64,000 bases of DNA from the NCBI RefSeq assembly GCF_000384295.1, contig NZ_KB913037.1, positions 1,032,762 through 1,096,761 of the forward strand, read 5' to 3'. Under the pieces are notes generated by a model. That model saw only the letters and a program-made list of their open reading frames with translations. It searched no databases and was not told the origin of the DNA. The number at the start of each line of letters is the position of its first letter. Position 1 is the stretch's first letter. The position numbers and the translations under genes are program-made. Source of the stretch: Amycolatopsis balhimycina FH 1894. Lineage in GTDB: Bacteria > Actinomycetota > Actinomycetes > Mycobacteriales > Pseudonocardiaceae. Below, piece by piece: positions 51,458 to 60,511 of the stretch.

Positions 51458-51865
51458 TCAGCTTCGCTGGCCGTGGACAACCGACGGCTGGATCCCGGCT
51501 GCTGGCGGCCCCGGTCGCGGTTCCGGCGGTGCAGGTGCCGGCAAAGCCTCGGGCTGAGTCTCCGGCTTCGGCCGGCGGCTGCCCGGCGGTCGACCTCGCC
51601 GGGCGCGGGGTTTGCCGACGGTGAGCCACCGGGTGAGGTCGGCGGCCGGGACGTCGGTGAACTCGGCCAGCTCGTCGATGCCGATGACGTCCGCCGCCGC
51701 GACGAGCACGGTGCCGAGCTTGCGCTCGACCTCCGCCAGCTCCTCGGCCAGCGCAGCGCGACGATGGGCGAGCTCACCTACCTCGCGGGCTGCCGCTGTC
51801 CTCCTCGCGCTCTTCTCCGCGTCGGCCTTCTCGACGCGCCGTTCGATCTCGTCGGTCATGATCAT
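51458..51865 (-). CDS. small coiled-coil protein in the tad operon
   Basis: 135 residues. Residues 5-55 are a charged coiled coil (RRVEKADAEKSARRTAAARE; HRRAALAEELAEVERKLGTV), then a short helix-turn-helix-like unit (DELAEFTDVPAADLTRWLTV), then a proline-rich tail. GGAGGAGGA before the ATG at 51865 sets the start. It lies 15 bases before the BTAD gene, so the two are co-transcribed. The trio 2 insertion begins immediately upstream and separates it from the rest of the tad operon. Confidence 0.6.
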   Translation of the reverse strand: MIMTDEIERRVEKADAEKSARRTAAAREVGELAHRRAALAEELAEVERKLGTVLVAAADVIGIDELAEFTDVPAADLTRWLTVGKPRARRGRPPGSRRPKPETQPEALPAPAPPEPRPGPPAAGIQPSVVHGQRS

Positions 51866-51978
51866 GGCGTCCTCCTCCGGTGTTCAGGGCTCCAGTGCAT
51901 GAAATGCCGCGGGTTTGCTCGGCGACCTCAGCCCCAGGTCCGGCCCTTGACCTGGTGGAACGGGGTTCACCCGATCGC

Positions 51979-52032
51979 GTGGAGATTCCGATCGAAGGTC
52001 GAGATTCCTGACGAGATGCCGATGTTCTTGAC
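51979..52032 (+). repeat. triple 15-bp end motif, left of trio 2
   Basis: GTGGAGATTCCGATC (51979), GTCGAGATTCCTGAC (51998) and GCCGATGTTCTTGAC (52018) form a tandem array with 19- and 20-bp steps. The middle copy matches the one at 25949 in 14 of 15 bases. Confidence 0.6.
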
Positions 52033-52063
52033 AGATCCCGTCTCCCGATGAACAGGGGTACCC

Positions 52064-53137
52064 GTGACGCTGGCTGAGGTGCGGTCGTTGGGGTCCGCGC
52101 GGCCGTTGCGCACCGCTCAGGAGTTCGAGGACTTCGAGCAGGAGCTGGTGGATCAGTTCGCCCTCGCGCAGGTCGGTGCTGGAGTGACCGATGGCGTCGT
52201 GGGGTCGTATCGGTCGGTGGTGTTCGAGTTCGTGCGCTCCATGAGCCGTCCGGTGTGGACGACACGACCGGAGGACGTCGATCGATTCCTGGCTGATCAG
52301 CGCAAGCGGGGCCGGGCGGCGTCCACTGTGTACTCCAAGGCCGGCACGTTGGCCGCGTTCTTCGACTTCCTGGTCGTGCGCTACCAGGGCGACATCCACG
52401 CCTTGACGGGACACGTGCTTGAACAGCCTGTCGATGAGTTCAACCGGCCCTCGAAGCCGGCCTACATAGCCGCACGGATACCGCCTTCGCAGGACGAAGT
52501 CGAAACCCTGTTCACCGCGTGGCGCGACTCGCTGCCCGACGCCCGAAAGTTCCTGCCAGCCGCACGGGACTACATGGCGGCTTCGTTGTGGCGCCGGGCG
52601 GGCTTGCGGATCACCGAGTCGCTGATGCTCGACATCCGTGACTGGCGACCTGACTTGGGCGAGCACGGCAAGGTACATGTGCGGTTCGGCAAGGGGAGCC
52701 GTGGCCGTGGCCACAAGCCCCGCCTGGTGCCGGCGATCAACGAGGTCGACGCGTTGCTGGAGTGGTGGCTGACCGACGTGCGCCACCAGTTCGGGCCGGA
52801 CTGGGCGGACCCGGATGCCCCGCTGCTGCCCAGCGAGCGCCACGACCGGGACACCGGCTTGTGCACGCGAGTCGGCGACGACGCGTTGCGCTCCGGGCTG
52901 GCCGGCGCGGTGAGCAGGTGGCTTCCCTCGTGGACGGGTCGGCTGACACCGCACGGGTTGCGGCACTATTGCGCGTCCTCGTTGTACATGCGCGGGATGG
53001 ATCTCAAAGCTATACAGGAGATTCTCGGTCACGAGTGGCTTTCGACGACGACTCGGTACATCCACGTCCATGCCAACCACGTTGAGCACGCGTGGGAAAA
53101 GGCAAACCAGCGAGTGGCGTCCCGGCTCGGGCAGTAA
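52064..53137 (+). CDS. tyrosine recombinase of trio 2
   Basis: 357 residues, paralogue of the one at 26125. Catalytic set: R182 (AGLRITESLML), H297-x-x-R300 (TPHGLRHYCASS), H323 (LGHEWLS) and Y332 (TTRYIHVH). The GTG at 52064 has AGGGG upstream. It opens a rightward trio placed inside the leftward tad operon. The HTH gene follows after 13 bases with GGGAGG. Complete and apparently active. Confidence 0.88.
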   Translation: MTLAEVRSLGSARPLRTAQEFEDFEQELVDQFALAQVGAGVTDGVVGSYRSVVFEFVRSMSRPVWTTRPEDVDRFLADQRKRGRAASTVYSKAGTLAAFFDFLVVRYQGDIHALTGHVLEQPVDEFNRPSKPAYIAARIPPSQDEVETLFTAWRDSLPDARKFLPAARDYMAASLWRRAGLRITESLMLDIRDWRPDLGEHGKVHVRFGKGSRGRGHKPRLVPAINEVDALLEWWLTDVRHQFGPDWADPDAPLLPSERHDRDTGLCTRVGDDALRSGLAGAVSRWLPSWTGRLTPHGLRHYCASSLYMRGMDLKAIQEILGHEWLSTTTRYIHVHANHVEHAWEKANQRVASRLGQ

Positions 53138-53150
53138 GGGAGGTATTGCG

Positions 53151-53465
53151 ATGCGGTGGAATCTGCGGATGAAGGCGGCTGAGGCGGGGATCTGGAAGTC
53201 CACGGAGATGCGTCGCCGGTTGGCCGACGCCGGGTTGGAGATCAGCGCGGGCAAGATGTCGGCGCTGTGGACCGGCACCCCGACCACCATCCGGCTGGAC
53301 GACCTGGACGTGATCTGCGCGGTGCTGGCGTGCGAACCGACCGACCTGTTGCTGTGCGAGCCGGAGAAGGTCGCGGCACGCAAGCCGACCAAGACGGTGG
53401 AGGCGACCGGCGGCGCGGTCGTGACACCGCGGTTGGGGCGGCACCGGTCGGTGCCTCCGGCGTGA
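53151..53465 (+). CDS. small Cro/C1-type HTH protein of trio 2
   Basis: 104 residues, homologous to the protein at 27223: MRWNLRMKAAEAGIWKSTEM, ISAGKMSALWTG and RLDDLDVICAVLACEPTDLL form the HTH. The tail is again basic and ends RHRSVPPA. GGGAGG eight bases before the ATG at 53151 sets the start over longer readings. Its stop overlaps the GTG of the zinc-ribbon gene (GTGA), so translation is coupled. Confidence 0.82.
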   Translation: MRWNLRMKAAEAGIWKSTEMRRRLADAGLEISAGKMSALWTGTPTTIRLDDLDVICAVLACEPTDLLLCEPEKVAARKPTKTVEATGGAVVTPRLGRHRSVPPA

Positions 53466-55744
53466 CCAAGCGACCGTGGCCGCGGGCCTGCCGCGTGTGC
53501 AGCGTGCGGCCGGTCAAACATCGCCAATCCGACTACTGCTACACCTGCCAGCCCGGCGGCCCCGTGACCCCACCGCCGTGTCAGCGCTGCGGAACGACTG
53601 AGAACTACTACAGCGCGGGCTTGTGCACTCGCTGCCATCGGTTCTCGCCGTTGACCATCGACTCGTGCGATGACTGCTACGCCTGGGGCGCAACCCGCAC
53701 ACACAAGTGGCTGTGTCACGGCTGCCGCGGCTGGCGGCAGCGCCGCGCGGTCGGCGACTGCCTCACGTGCGGCCGGCATGTGGCCGTCGACCCGGTGCTG
53801 CGCGCGTGCCGGCTGTGCTGGCGGCAGGCCGACCTGCTCGGCACTGACGACATCACCACCGCGGTCCAGAACGGGCACCAGCTGTTCTTCGCCGACCTGT
53901 TTCGCAGCCGAAGAGGAAAAGCCACCCACCCCGGACCGCCTGGCCAGCGTCCCGGCCCGACCGCACGGTTCGGCACCGCCGGAACCCGTCCGCCAGAAGC
54001 GCGGCAATGGACGATCTTCGACGCCCTGCGCCCGAACACCACCACGACCCCGCGGCCCTGCACCCGCTGCGGCCAGCGGCCGGTCAAGCACCACCAGGCC
54101 GAGTACTGCTACCCATGCCAGCCCGCCACCCAGGTGACACCGCCGCCGTGCAGCAAATGCGGCTCGCCCACCGACTACTACACCGCCGGGTTGTGTATCC
54201 GCTGCTACCGGTTCTCGCCGCTGACGGTGGACTCTTGCCCGGACTGCCACGCCTGGGGCACCCGCCGGGGCAACAACTGGCTGTGCGAGGGCTGCCGCGC
54301 CTGGCGTCGCAACCATCCCCACCTCGGCACCTGCGGAATGTGCCGACAAAGCCGCCATATCAACGACGACGGCATCTGCCGGCTCTGCCGCAAGCAGCCG
54401 CTCTGGCTGCCGGACACCGCACGAGCAGAACTTGCTGAGCACGTCCGGCGTTGGGGACACCAGCTGTATTTCGCCGACATGTTCTCCGGACTCGGCGTCC
54501 GTGTCGCCCGAGCCGCCGCAGCCCAACGGCGTCGCCTGCTCATCACGCACCCGATTCCGCCCCGGCACCCCGTACGCCACCAGCAATTGGCCGGCTTCAA
54601 TCTCCCCCGAGACCTCCGCGCCGGCCGCGAGCACGGTTTCCCTCCACCCGCCGATCCCGAGTTGGTGACCTATTTGGACACGTGCGTCACCGAACACGCG
54701 GCACGCCACGGCTGGGACGGGAAGGTCACCACCCGCACCCGGATGGGATTGCACATCCTGCTCGGGTTGCAGGACACTTCCGGTGCAGCCATCAACGCCA
54801 CCGATGTCATTGCCCTGTCCTGCTTGCGTGTTCCGGTGCGCCCGATCCTCGATGTCCTGACCGCGGTCGGGTACCTCCACGACGACCGCGTCCCCACCAT
54901 CGAACGGTGGTTCGCCCACAAAACCGCCGAGCTGCCCGAAACCATCGTGACCGACCTGCAGCTCTGGTTCGACGTCATGCGACACGGCCACACCAGCCCA
55001 CCCCGCAGCAAACCCCGCGCTCCACGGACGGTCCAGTCCAAGCTGCGGTGGGCACTGCCCGCCCTGCACGCCTGGGCCGAAGCCGGACACGAGCACCTGC
55101 GGGAAATCACCCGAGATCAGGTGCTCGCCGTACTGCCCGCCTCCGGCACGCCCCGGCACACCATGCTCCAGGGGCTGCGGTCGCTCTTCCGGCTGCTCAA
55201 GGTTCACAAGCGTGTCTTCGTCAACCCGACCGCACGCATCCCCGTCGGCCGGCTCACCGGACGTATTCCGTTGCCCGCCCCGGTCGACCGTATCCGTGAA
55301 GCCCTGGCCGACGACGATCCCACCCGCGCCGCGATCGCCGCGTTGGTGGCCTTCCACGCCCTGGCGTCCGGACAGCTGCGCGACCTGCAGGTCACTGATG
55401 TCTACGACGGGCGGTTGCATCTGGGCGACCGCAGCATCCCGCTGGCCTACCCGGTGCGCGACCGCCTGCGGATCTACCTCGACTACCGCGCCGCCCGCTG
55501 GCCCGCCACAGGGAACCCACACCTGTTCATCCACTACCGCAGCGCCAACCACATCGGCCCCGTCCAGATCGAATGGCTGGCACACCGCTTGGGCCTGCCC
55601 ACCCAGAGCCTGCGGGAGGACCGCATCCTGCACGAAGTCCACGCCACCGGCGGCGACATCCGCCGACTCTGCGACCTGTTCGGCCTGTCCGTCGCGGGCG
55701 CCGAGCGCTATGTCGCCGTATTCGAGCCCTCCGACCCGAACTGA
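53462..55744 (+). CDS. zinc-ribbon protein with duplicated Cys block and recombinase-like C-terminus, trio 2
   Basis: 760 residues from a GTG that overlaps the HTH stop. Two long Cys-rich blocks are duplicates of one another: PVKHRQSDYCYTCQP, PPPCQRCGTTENYYSAGLC and TIDSCDDCYAWG near the start, and PVKHHQAEYCYPCQP, PPPCSKCGSPTDYYTAGLC and TVDSCPDCHAWG about 190 residues later. About twenty CxxC-type pairs are present. The C-terminal ~350 residues resemble a tyrosine recombinase without the LRH box (HLREITRDQVLAVLPASG; FGLSVAGAERYVAVF). It is the counterpart of the 562-residue protein at 27553. It probably binds DNA as an accessory factor. Confidence 0.75.
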   Translation: MTKRPWPRACRVCSVRPVKHRQSDYCYTCQPGGPVTPPPCQRCGTTENYYSAGLCTRCHRFSPLTIDSCDDCYAWGATRTHKWLCHGCRGWRQRRAVGDCLTCGRHVAVDPVLRACRLCWRQADLLGTDDITTAVQNGHQLFFADLFRSRRGKATHPGPPGQRPGPTARFGTAGTRPPEARQWTIFDALRPNTTTTPRPCTRCGQRPVKHHQAEYCYPCQPATQVTPPPCSKCGSPTDYYTAGLCIRCYRFSPLTVDSCPDCHAWGTRRGNNWLCEGCRAWRRNHPHLGTCGMCRQSRHINDDGICRLCRKQPLWLPDTARAELAEHVRRWGHQLYFADMFSGLGVRVARAAAAQRRRLLITHPIPPRHPVRHQQLAGFNLPRDLRAGREHGFPPPADPELVTYLDTCVTEHAARHGWDGKVTTRTRMGLHILLGLQDTSGAAINATDVIALSCLRVPVRPILDVLTAVGYLHDDRVPTIERWFAHKTAELPETIVTDLQLWFDVMRHGHTSPPRSKPRAPRTVQSKLRWALPALHAWAEAGHEHLREITRDQVLAVLPASGTPRHTMLQGLRSLFRLLKVHKRVFVNPTARIPVGRLTGRIPLPAPVDRIREALADDDPTRAAIAALVAFHALASGQLRDLQVTDVYDGRLHLGDRSIPLAYPVRDRLRIYLDYRAARWPATGNPHLFIHYRSANHIGPVQIEWLAHRLGLPTQSLREDRILHEVHATGGDIRRLCDLFGLSVAGAERYVAVFEPSDPN

Positions 55745-55849
55745 CCGTCGCGCACAGATCATCATCGCCGCTTCGCCAGAAGCCCTGGCAACTGTTGACT
55801 GCCAAGGCATCATCGAAATGATGCGGACGATCTGACAAGGACGGTGACA

Positions 55850-56368
55850 GTGAACCTCGCGACGAGCGCCACTACAGCAGTGGTCACATTGCTGGGCGTC
55901 ATACTGGGCGGATGGTTGACCACTCGCAACCAGGAACGATTGTGGCGACGAGATCACGCACGTCAATGGCGCGACATCCGGCTGTCGACCTACAACGAAT
56001 TCGTCTTTGCATATCGGCAGTACATCGCCTTCGCGCTCGACGCCGACGCGATCATCTCCGCTTCCCCACACCCGTATAAGCCCGACGAGATGATGCCTTA
56101 CTTCGATGAAGCCGGTCGACCCTATCGCGAGAAGCTCGAAGCAACGATCATGGCCGTAAGGCTCGTGTCGGCGCGCCGCGAAACTGCTGACGCCGCTAAG
56201 GAACTCGTCGATTCCGCTCGTCGCATAGCTGCTGCACGGGCCACGAGAACCGGACAGAACGTTCCGACAGAATTCTTCGACAGGATGTGGCAAGCCCAAC
56301 ACAAGTTCATGGTAAGCGCGCGCCAAGAACTGGGCTTGTCGAATATCTGGCAAGACACCGAAGAGTAG
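55850..56368 (+). CDS. small membrane-anchored protein, cargo of trio 2
   Basis: 172 residues. One N-terminal membrane helix (ATTAVVTLLGVILGGWLTT) is followed by a basic stop-transfer stretch (RNQERLWRRDHARQWRD) and a helical soluble part. I know many small actinomycete proteins of this layout without assigned function. The GTG at 55850 is preferred to 55844 because AAGGAC then lies nine bases upstream. It follows trio 2 on the same strand and resembles the protein at 57126 in layout. Confidence 0.6.
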   Translation: MNLATSATTAVVTLLGVILGGWLTTRNQERLWRRDHARQWRDIRLSTYNEFVFAYRQYIAFALDADAIISASPHPYKPDEMMPYFDEAGRPYREKLEATIMAVRLVSARRETADAAKELVDSARRIAAARATRTGQNVPTEFFDRMWQAQHKFMVSARQELGLSNIWQDTEE

Positions 56369-56528
56369 ACCTCCCCTGTGCCATCTCGTCCTCCCGGGCA
56401 CTTCGTCCAGGACCCATCGAACGTCAACGCAAACCGCCGCGCCACGAACGACCGTCGGCGCAGCCACGCGCCGGGTCTGGGTTCCCGAACCCAATGGCAG
56501 AGATACGCTCTTCGACAAGGTCGACACC

Positions 56529-57005
56529 TCAGTTCCCACCAGTCGGCCCTTCAGAATTCGCGAACTCACGGGATACTTCGGTGACTCCGCGCTGGGGGTG
56601 GGCTGAGCCGCTGCCATGGGCACCGATCGACGGGATACCGATGAGCGACAGCAGCTGCGTGCGCTGGCTGGTCGTGACGGTGACGGTCACCGTGTCGGCC
56701 GTGGCCGTCACCATGCCCGTGACGCCGACGCCGGCGAGGTACCGGCGCGCGAGACCGTCGGCTTCCGCGGGCACCAGCCTCAACGCGCCGGTGGCCCGGT
56801 AGGCAGCGAGGTCGATCGCTTGCGCGCCGGCGCGTGCGGCGGATTCTGCCTGGCCGGTGGCTCGGACCTTCGCGGCGAGGGCGAGGCCGCCGTCGAGCCC
56901 GAGGCCGGCCAAGGCCATGAGCCCGAGCACCAGCACGACGAGGAACGCCGACACCTGACCTTCGTCTGCTCGCCACCAGCCACAGGGCCGGCGCCGAACA
57001 GCCAC
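56529..57005 (-). CDS. TadG-like pseudopilin/pilus assembly protein
   Basis: 158 residues. WWRADEGQVSAFLVVLVLGL then MALAGLGLDGG is the hydrophobic N-terminus typical of TadE/TadG, followed by ALAAKVRATGQAESAARAGA and a beta-rich TVTVTVTTSQRTQLLSLIGI part. The GTG at 57005 is the best start but has no visible ribosome site, perhaps because the insertion at 57126 removed it. The tail REFANSEGPTGGN is written with codons AAT-TCT, rare here, and matches the tail of the TadE at 60512. It lies between two rightward insertions. Confidence 0.7.
   Translation of the reverse strand: MAVRRRPCGWWRADEGQVSAFLVVLVLGLMALAGLGLDGGLALAAKVRATGQAESAARAGAQAIDLAAYRATGALRLVPAEADGLARRYLAGVGVTGMVTATADTVTVTVTTSQRTQLLSLIGIPSIGAHGSGSAHPQRGVTEVSREFANSEGPTGGN
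56550..56564 (-). repeat. 15-bp end motif, right edge of the trio 2 block
   Basis: On the minus strand TTCGCGAATTCTGAA, inverted relative to the copies at 51979-52032. It lies within the last codons of the TadG-like gene. Confidence 0.5.
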
Positions 57006-57125
57006 CGCCGTCGAAGCTGCGGCAGACTGAACAGGACGAAGGTCGCGTGCCGGTGACAGCTCTCCGCTCGTGCTCGGCGGACGAAGCGGCGCAGGACCGC
57101 CTCTACCGGACGCGGAGGGGAACGC

Positions 57126-57566
57126 ATGCCGTACTGGTGGCAGATCGCGACTTCGAGTGCAGCAGGGGCGTTGATCACACTTATCGGCGTATTCGTCGGT
57201 GCGGCTCTGACTGGCCGAACCCAGCGGCGTCTGTGGAACCGCACGAAGCAGATCGACAGCTGCGCCACCATCCTCGCTGAGGCAACTCGCATCAGCCATG
57301 CGCTGGCTGCCAAGTGGCGGCGAGGAACGCCGATCGAGTGGGTGACGTGGAACCAGGCGCTTGCGGCTGTGTGGCTGATCGGTGAGCCGGAAGTCGTCGA
57401 GAAGGCGTTGAGCATCGACAAGACCTTCTGGATCCAGAACGACCGGGTCAACCGGGGCGAGATCACGGATGATGCCACTATGGTGTCTACGGGCCGCACA
57501 GTGCTTAGCGAGACACGAAGTCGGCACGAACCGCGCGAAACTGCAGAGAACGAACAAACCCTGTAG
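57126..57566 (+). CDS. small membrane-anchored protein inserted in the tad operon
   Basis: 146 residues. One membrane helix (SSAAGALITLIGVFVGAAL) followed by GRTQRRLWNRTKQID and a helical soluble part, the same layout as the protein at 55850, though sequence identity is low. GGAGGGGA precedes the ATG. It is read against the tad genes on either side, in a 626-bp gap. Function unknown. Confidence 0.6.
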   Translation: MPYWWQIATSSAAGALITLIGVFVGAALTGRTQRRLWNRTKQIDSCATILAEATRISHALAAKWRRGTPIEWVTWNQALAAVWLIGEPEVVEKALSIDKTFWIQNDRVNRGEITDDATMVSTGRTVLSETRSRHEPRETAENEQTL

Positions 57567-57631
57567 GCCCGGCCGGTGGAGACCGGAGGGGTCGTCGACC
57601 CAAAGATCAAGGTGCAGCAGCGCGCCGTCCA

Positions 57632-58120
57632 TCAACTCCACCTCTTCCCGTGCTGCGTCGCCGAGGCGGCTGTGTGAGCGGCCCCCGCTCTGAAGGTGTC
57701 GATGACCTCGCTGGCCGTGGTGCTGAGCGTCCGGCTGCCGGGGACACCGAGAACGAGCGCCTGGCCGAAGTCGACGGTGCAGCGGACGGTGACGATGACG
57801 GTGCTGCCCGGGCGCCCCGAGGTCATCGTGCTGACCGCGGGGTCGCGGCAGACCAGCCCGGCGTGTGCCAGCGCCGAGCTGGCGGTCGCCTGGGCCGCGG
57901 CGACAGCTGCCGCCGGCGTGCGCTGCAGGCTCGCGGCGCGCGCGGCTTGGTGGGCGACGTCGTCGAGCCGCAGCCGGGCGTCGACGCCGCGGTGGACGAC
58001 CACGGCGACGAACACCAGCAGCATGACCAGGACCGGCGCGATCAGGATCGCCTCGACGGTCACCGACCCGCGCTCGGCGCGCCACCAGCCGACGCCCCGG
58101 CGGGGCTGTGCCGCGGTCAT
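57632..58120 (-). CDS. TadE-like pilus assembly protein
   Basis: 162 residues. [20 protein letters not shown] then [19 protein letters not shown] is the TadE motif and membrane helix; a periplasmic part with two Cys (LVCRDP, VRCTVDF) follows. The ATG at 58120 overlaps the stop of the upstream gene (ATGA), which decides against the start at 58150. It is a minor pseudopilin of the Tad (Flp) system. Confidence 0.78.
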   Translation of the reverse strand: MTAAQPRRGVGWWRAERGSVTVEAILIAPVLVMLLVFVAVVVHRGVDARLRLDDVAHQAARAASLQRTPAAAVAAAQATASSALAHAGLVCRDPAVSTMTSGRPGSTVIVTVRCTVDFGQALVLGVPGSRTLSTTASEVIDTFRAGAAHTAASATQHGKRWS

Positions 58121-58992
58121 GGAACCGGCTCCGTGGCCGGCAGCTCCCACGGGAACCGTCCAGCGCCTGTCAGGTCGCGGGCCGCGGTGACGTACGCGAA
58201 GACGACCCTCGGCAGCTCCTCGGCGACCTCGACGATCAGGCCGATCGACGCGGCGCGCAGCTCAGCCTCGACGGCGCTGGTGTGCTCGACGAGCTCGGCG
58301 TGACGAAGCTTGGCTTCCCATTCCCGGGTCAGCGTGACACAGCCCTGGAGGTGGAACAGCAGCTCGCTGAGCAGAGTGTCGAATTCGGCGATCGCCGTGG
58401 CGGTCGTGGTCGCGAGGTCGGCTTCGCCTGGCATCGCGACGAGCCGCGCGGCGTGCCGGCGAGCAGGCGCTGTCCGGATCAAGCGTGTCAAAGCGTCCCA
58501 CACCGCTTCGTGGGCTCGGCCGGGCAGCTCGGGGTCGATCCAGTCGCGTGAAGCCGTGGCATGGAGCTCGCCGGTGAGATCGATCAGGAGCCCGGCCGTG
58601 CGGTGCGCAGCTGGGCCGAGGTCGAGGAAGTCGTCACTGCGGAGGAAGAACTCGCCGGGAGATCGTTCCAGGGCGCAGCGACGTCCGTGCTGGTGATCGG
58701 TCGCGAGGCAGGCCGCGGTGATGCCCGCGTCGCAAAGGCCGCTCAGCAGCAACGCGATGGCGCCGCCGACCGCGAGCGCGCCGCCGAGAGTCTCGGCGGC
58801 GCCCCCACCCAGTACCAGCGCCAGGGTCAGTAGCCCGGCCACGGAACGAGTCGAGAAAAGCCGCGTGAAGAAAGCGCGGTTGACCCACCTTCGCCAGTAT
58901 TTCGTTGTGACAGCGGGATTCCACAGCATGACGTCGGGGCCGTCGGCGAAGTCGCCAACGGTCACCGCTTCCGGCTTTTCCAGCAGTGACAT
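58117..58992 (-). CDS. tad-operon membrane protein, unknown
   Basis: 291 residues. Two adjacent membrane helices near 50-90 ([40 protein letters not shown]), then a helical cytoplasmic part. I do not recognise the family, but genes of this type are regular neighbours of actinobacterial tad pseudopilins. GAAGGGAGGGGAA precedes the ATG. The MFS cargo lies directly upstream on the other strand, so its original operon promoter has been displaced. Confidence 0.55.
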   Translation of the reverse strand: MSLLEKPEAVTVGDFADGPDVMLWNPAVTTKYWRRWVNRAFFTRLFSTRSVAGLLTLALVLGGGAAETLGGALAVGGAIALLLSGLCDAGITAACLATDHQHGRRCALERSPGEFFLRSDDFLDLGPAAHRTAGLLIDLTGELHATASRDWIDPELPGRAHEAVWDALTRLIRTAPARRHAARLVAMPGEADLATTTATAIAEFDTLLSELLFHLQGCVTLTREWEAKLRHAELVEHTSAVEAELRAASIGLIVEVAEELPRVVFAYVTAARDLTGAGRFPWELPATEPVP

Positions 58993-59120
58993 GGTTCCCC
59001 TCCCTTCGATCAGGCGTCCGTCAGAACGCTTACAGATTCGCTTAGGCGGCAGAAGCGCTGGTCATACCGACTCGCAGGCAAGCGCGGGTTCCGGCGATTG
59101 CGAGCAGTACCTGATCGTTT

Positions 59121-59135
59121 GTCGGGATTTCCGAC
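59121..59135 (+). repeat. 15-bp end motif, left edge of the MFS cargo
   Basis: GTCGGGATTTCCGAC, about 105 bp before the MFS start. It matches TTCGGGATTTCTGAA (26079) in 12 of 15 bases and is inverted relative to the copy at 60551. Confidence 0.45.
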
Positions 59136-59240
59136 GGACTGTCGACTATTGTGACGCAGGGTCACCGCCAGTGAACCGAAGCCGTGACGTCCTGGCCGGG
59201 AGTCTGCAGCGAGGGCCTCGATACGGCATCGGCCAGACTG

Positions 59241-60488
59241 ATGACCATGACCGCCCCTGCTGAGCACCCCGACGCCACGACCGACGAGAAGCGGTGGTTG
59301 ACCCGAGGCGTCGCCGGAATCGGCACTGCCAGCCTGCTTGCCGATGTCGGCCACGAGGTACCCACCGCGCTGCTGCCGAGTCTGCTCACCAGCACCCTCG
59401 GCGCACCCGCCGCCGCGCTCGGACTGATCGAGGGCATCTCCGACGGTCTGGCCGGCGCCGCCCGTCTCGCGGGTGGTGCACTGGCAGATGACCCCGCTCG
59501 CCGCCGCAGCATCGCGGTCGGCGGCTACGCCAGCACCGCCGTGCTCGCCTCGCTCACCGGTGCGGCCACCGCCGTCTGGCAGGTCGGCATCCTCCGAGCC
59601 GGCGCGTGGGCCGCTCGCGGCCTGCGCGTTCCCGCCCGCAACGCCCTGCTTGCCGACGTGGTCCACCCCAAAGCCTACGGACGCGCCTACGGCTTCGAAC
59701 GCATGATGGACAACTTCGGCGCGATCTTCGGTCCGCTGCTCGCGCTCGGCCTGGTGGCCGCGGTCGGCGTGCGCTGGGCGATTGGCCTGTCCGTTATCCC
59801 CGGCATCCTCGCCGCCGTCGCGATCGTCTACGCCATCCGCCACACCCCGGCAGCCTCGGCGAAAGCCCGGGTACCGTTGCGTATCCGGATCAAGCCCGTC
59901 CTGCGCGGCGACCTCGGGCGGCTCATGGGCGCGGTCACAGCGTTCGAGGTCGGCAACGTCGCCGCGACTCTGCTGATCCTGCAAGCCACCCAACTGCTCA
60001 CCCCAGGCCATGGCACTGACACCGCCACCACCCTCGCTCTGGCGCTCTACACCCTCTACAACATCGCGGCCACCGTCGCCTCGATCCCGGCCGGACGCTT
60101 CGCGGACCGTCTGGGCACCCGCGGCCCGATCCGAGTCCTGACCGCCGGAGTCGCACTGTTCGCGTTGGCGTACCTCGGCTTCGCCGTCACCGGCACCAAC
60201 CTGGTTGTGCTCGCGCTGCCGTTCCTCGCCGCCGGGCTGGCCATCGGCTGTGTCGAGACCGCCCAGCACGCCGCCGTCGCCACACTCGCCCCAGCTGAGA
60301 TCCGCGGCTCGGCGTTCGGGCTGCTCGCCACGATCCAAGCAGGCGGCAACTTCGTCGCCAGCGCGATCACGGGAGTGCTCTGGACATTCGTCTCGGCGCA
60401 GGCAGCGTTCTTCTATCTCACGGCATGGATGGTGCTCGCGCTGGTCGGGCTGGCACTGGCATCCCGGCGACACAGCACAAGTTCCTGA
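59241..60488 (+). CDS. MFS transporter, cargo inside the tad operon
   Basis: 415 residues with about twelve membrane helices. DVGHEVPTALLPSLLTSTLG with LGLIEGISDGLAGAARLAGG, then RVPARNALLADVVHPKAYGR and GFERMMDNFGAIFGPLLALG, mark the efflux-type MFS group. The ATG at 59241 (or 59247) is chosen; the ribosome site is weak. It is the only transporter in the tad segment and is read against it. Its product might export a toxic compound or metal; the substrate cannot be told. Confidence 0.8.
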   Translation: MTMTAPAEHPDATTDEKRWLTRGVAGIGTASLLADVGHEVPTALLPSLLTSTLGAPAAALGLIEGISDGLAGAARLAGGALADDPARRRSIAVGGYASTAVLASLTGAATAVWQVGILRAGAWAARGLRVPARNALLADVVHPKAYGRAYGFERMMDNFGAIFGPLLALGLVAAVGVRWAIGLSVIPGILAAVAIVYAIRHTPAASAKARVPLRIRIKPVLRGDLGRLMGAVTAFEVGNVAATLLILQATQLLTPGHGTDTATTLALALYTLYNIAATVASIPAGRFADRLGTRGPIRVLTAGVALFALAYLGFAVTGTNLVVLALPFLAAGLAIGCVETAQHAAVATLAPAEIRGSAFGLLATIQAGGNFVASAITGVLWTFVSAQAAFFYLTAWMVLALVGLALASRRHSTSS

Positions 60489-60511
60489 ACCGAAGCGGTC
60501 GATCGCGCTCA

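Noticed and set aside
51884..56623. 1579-codon open frame on the minus strand through trio 2
   Set aside because: Antisense to three homologous plus-strand genes; open only because of high GC at third positions.
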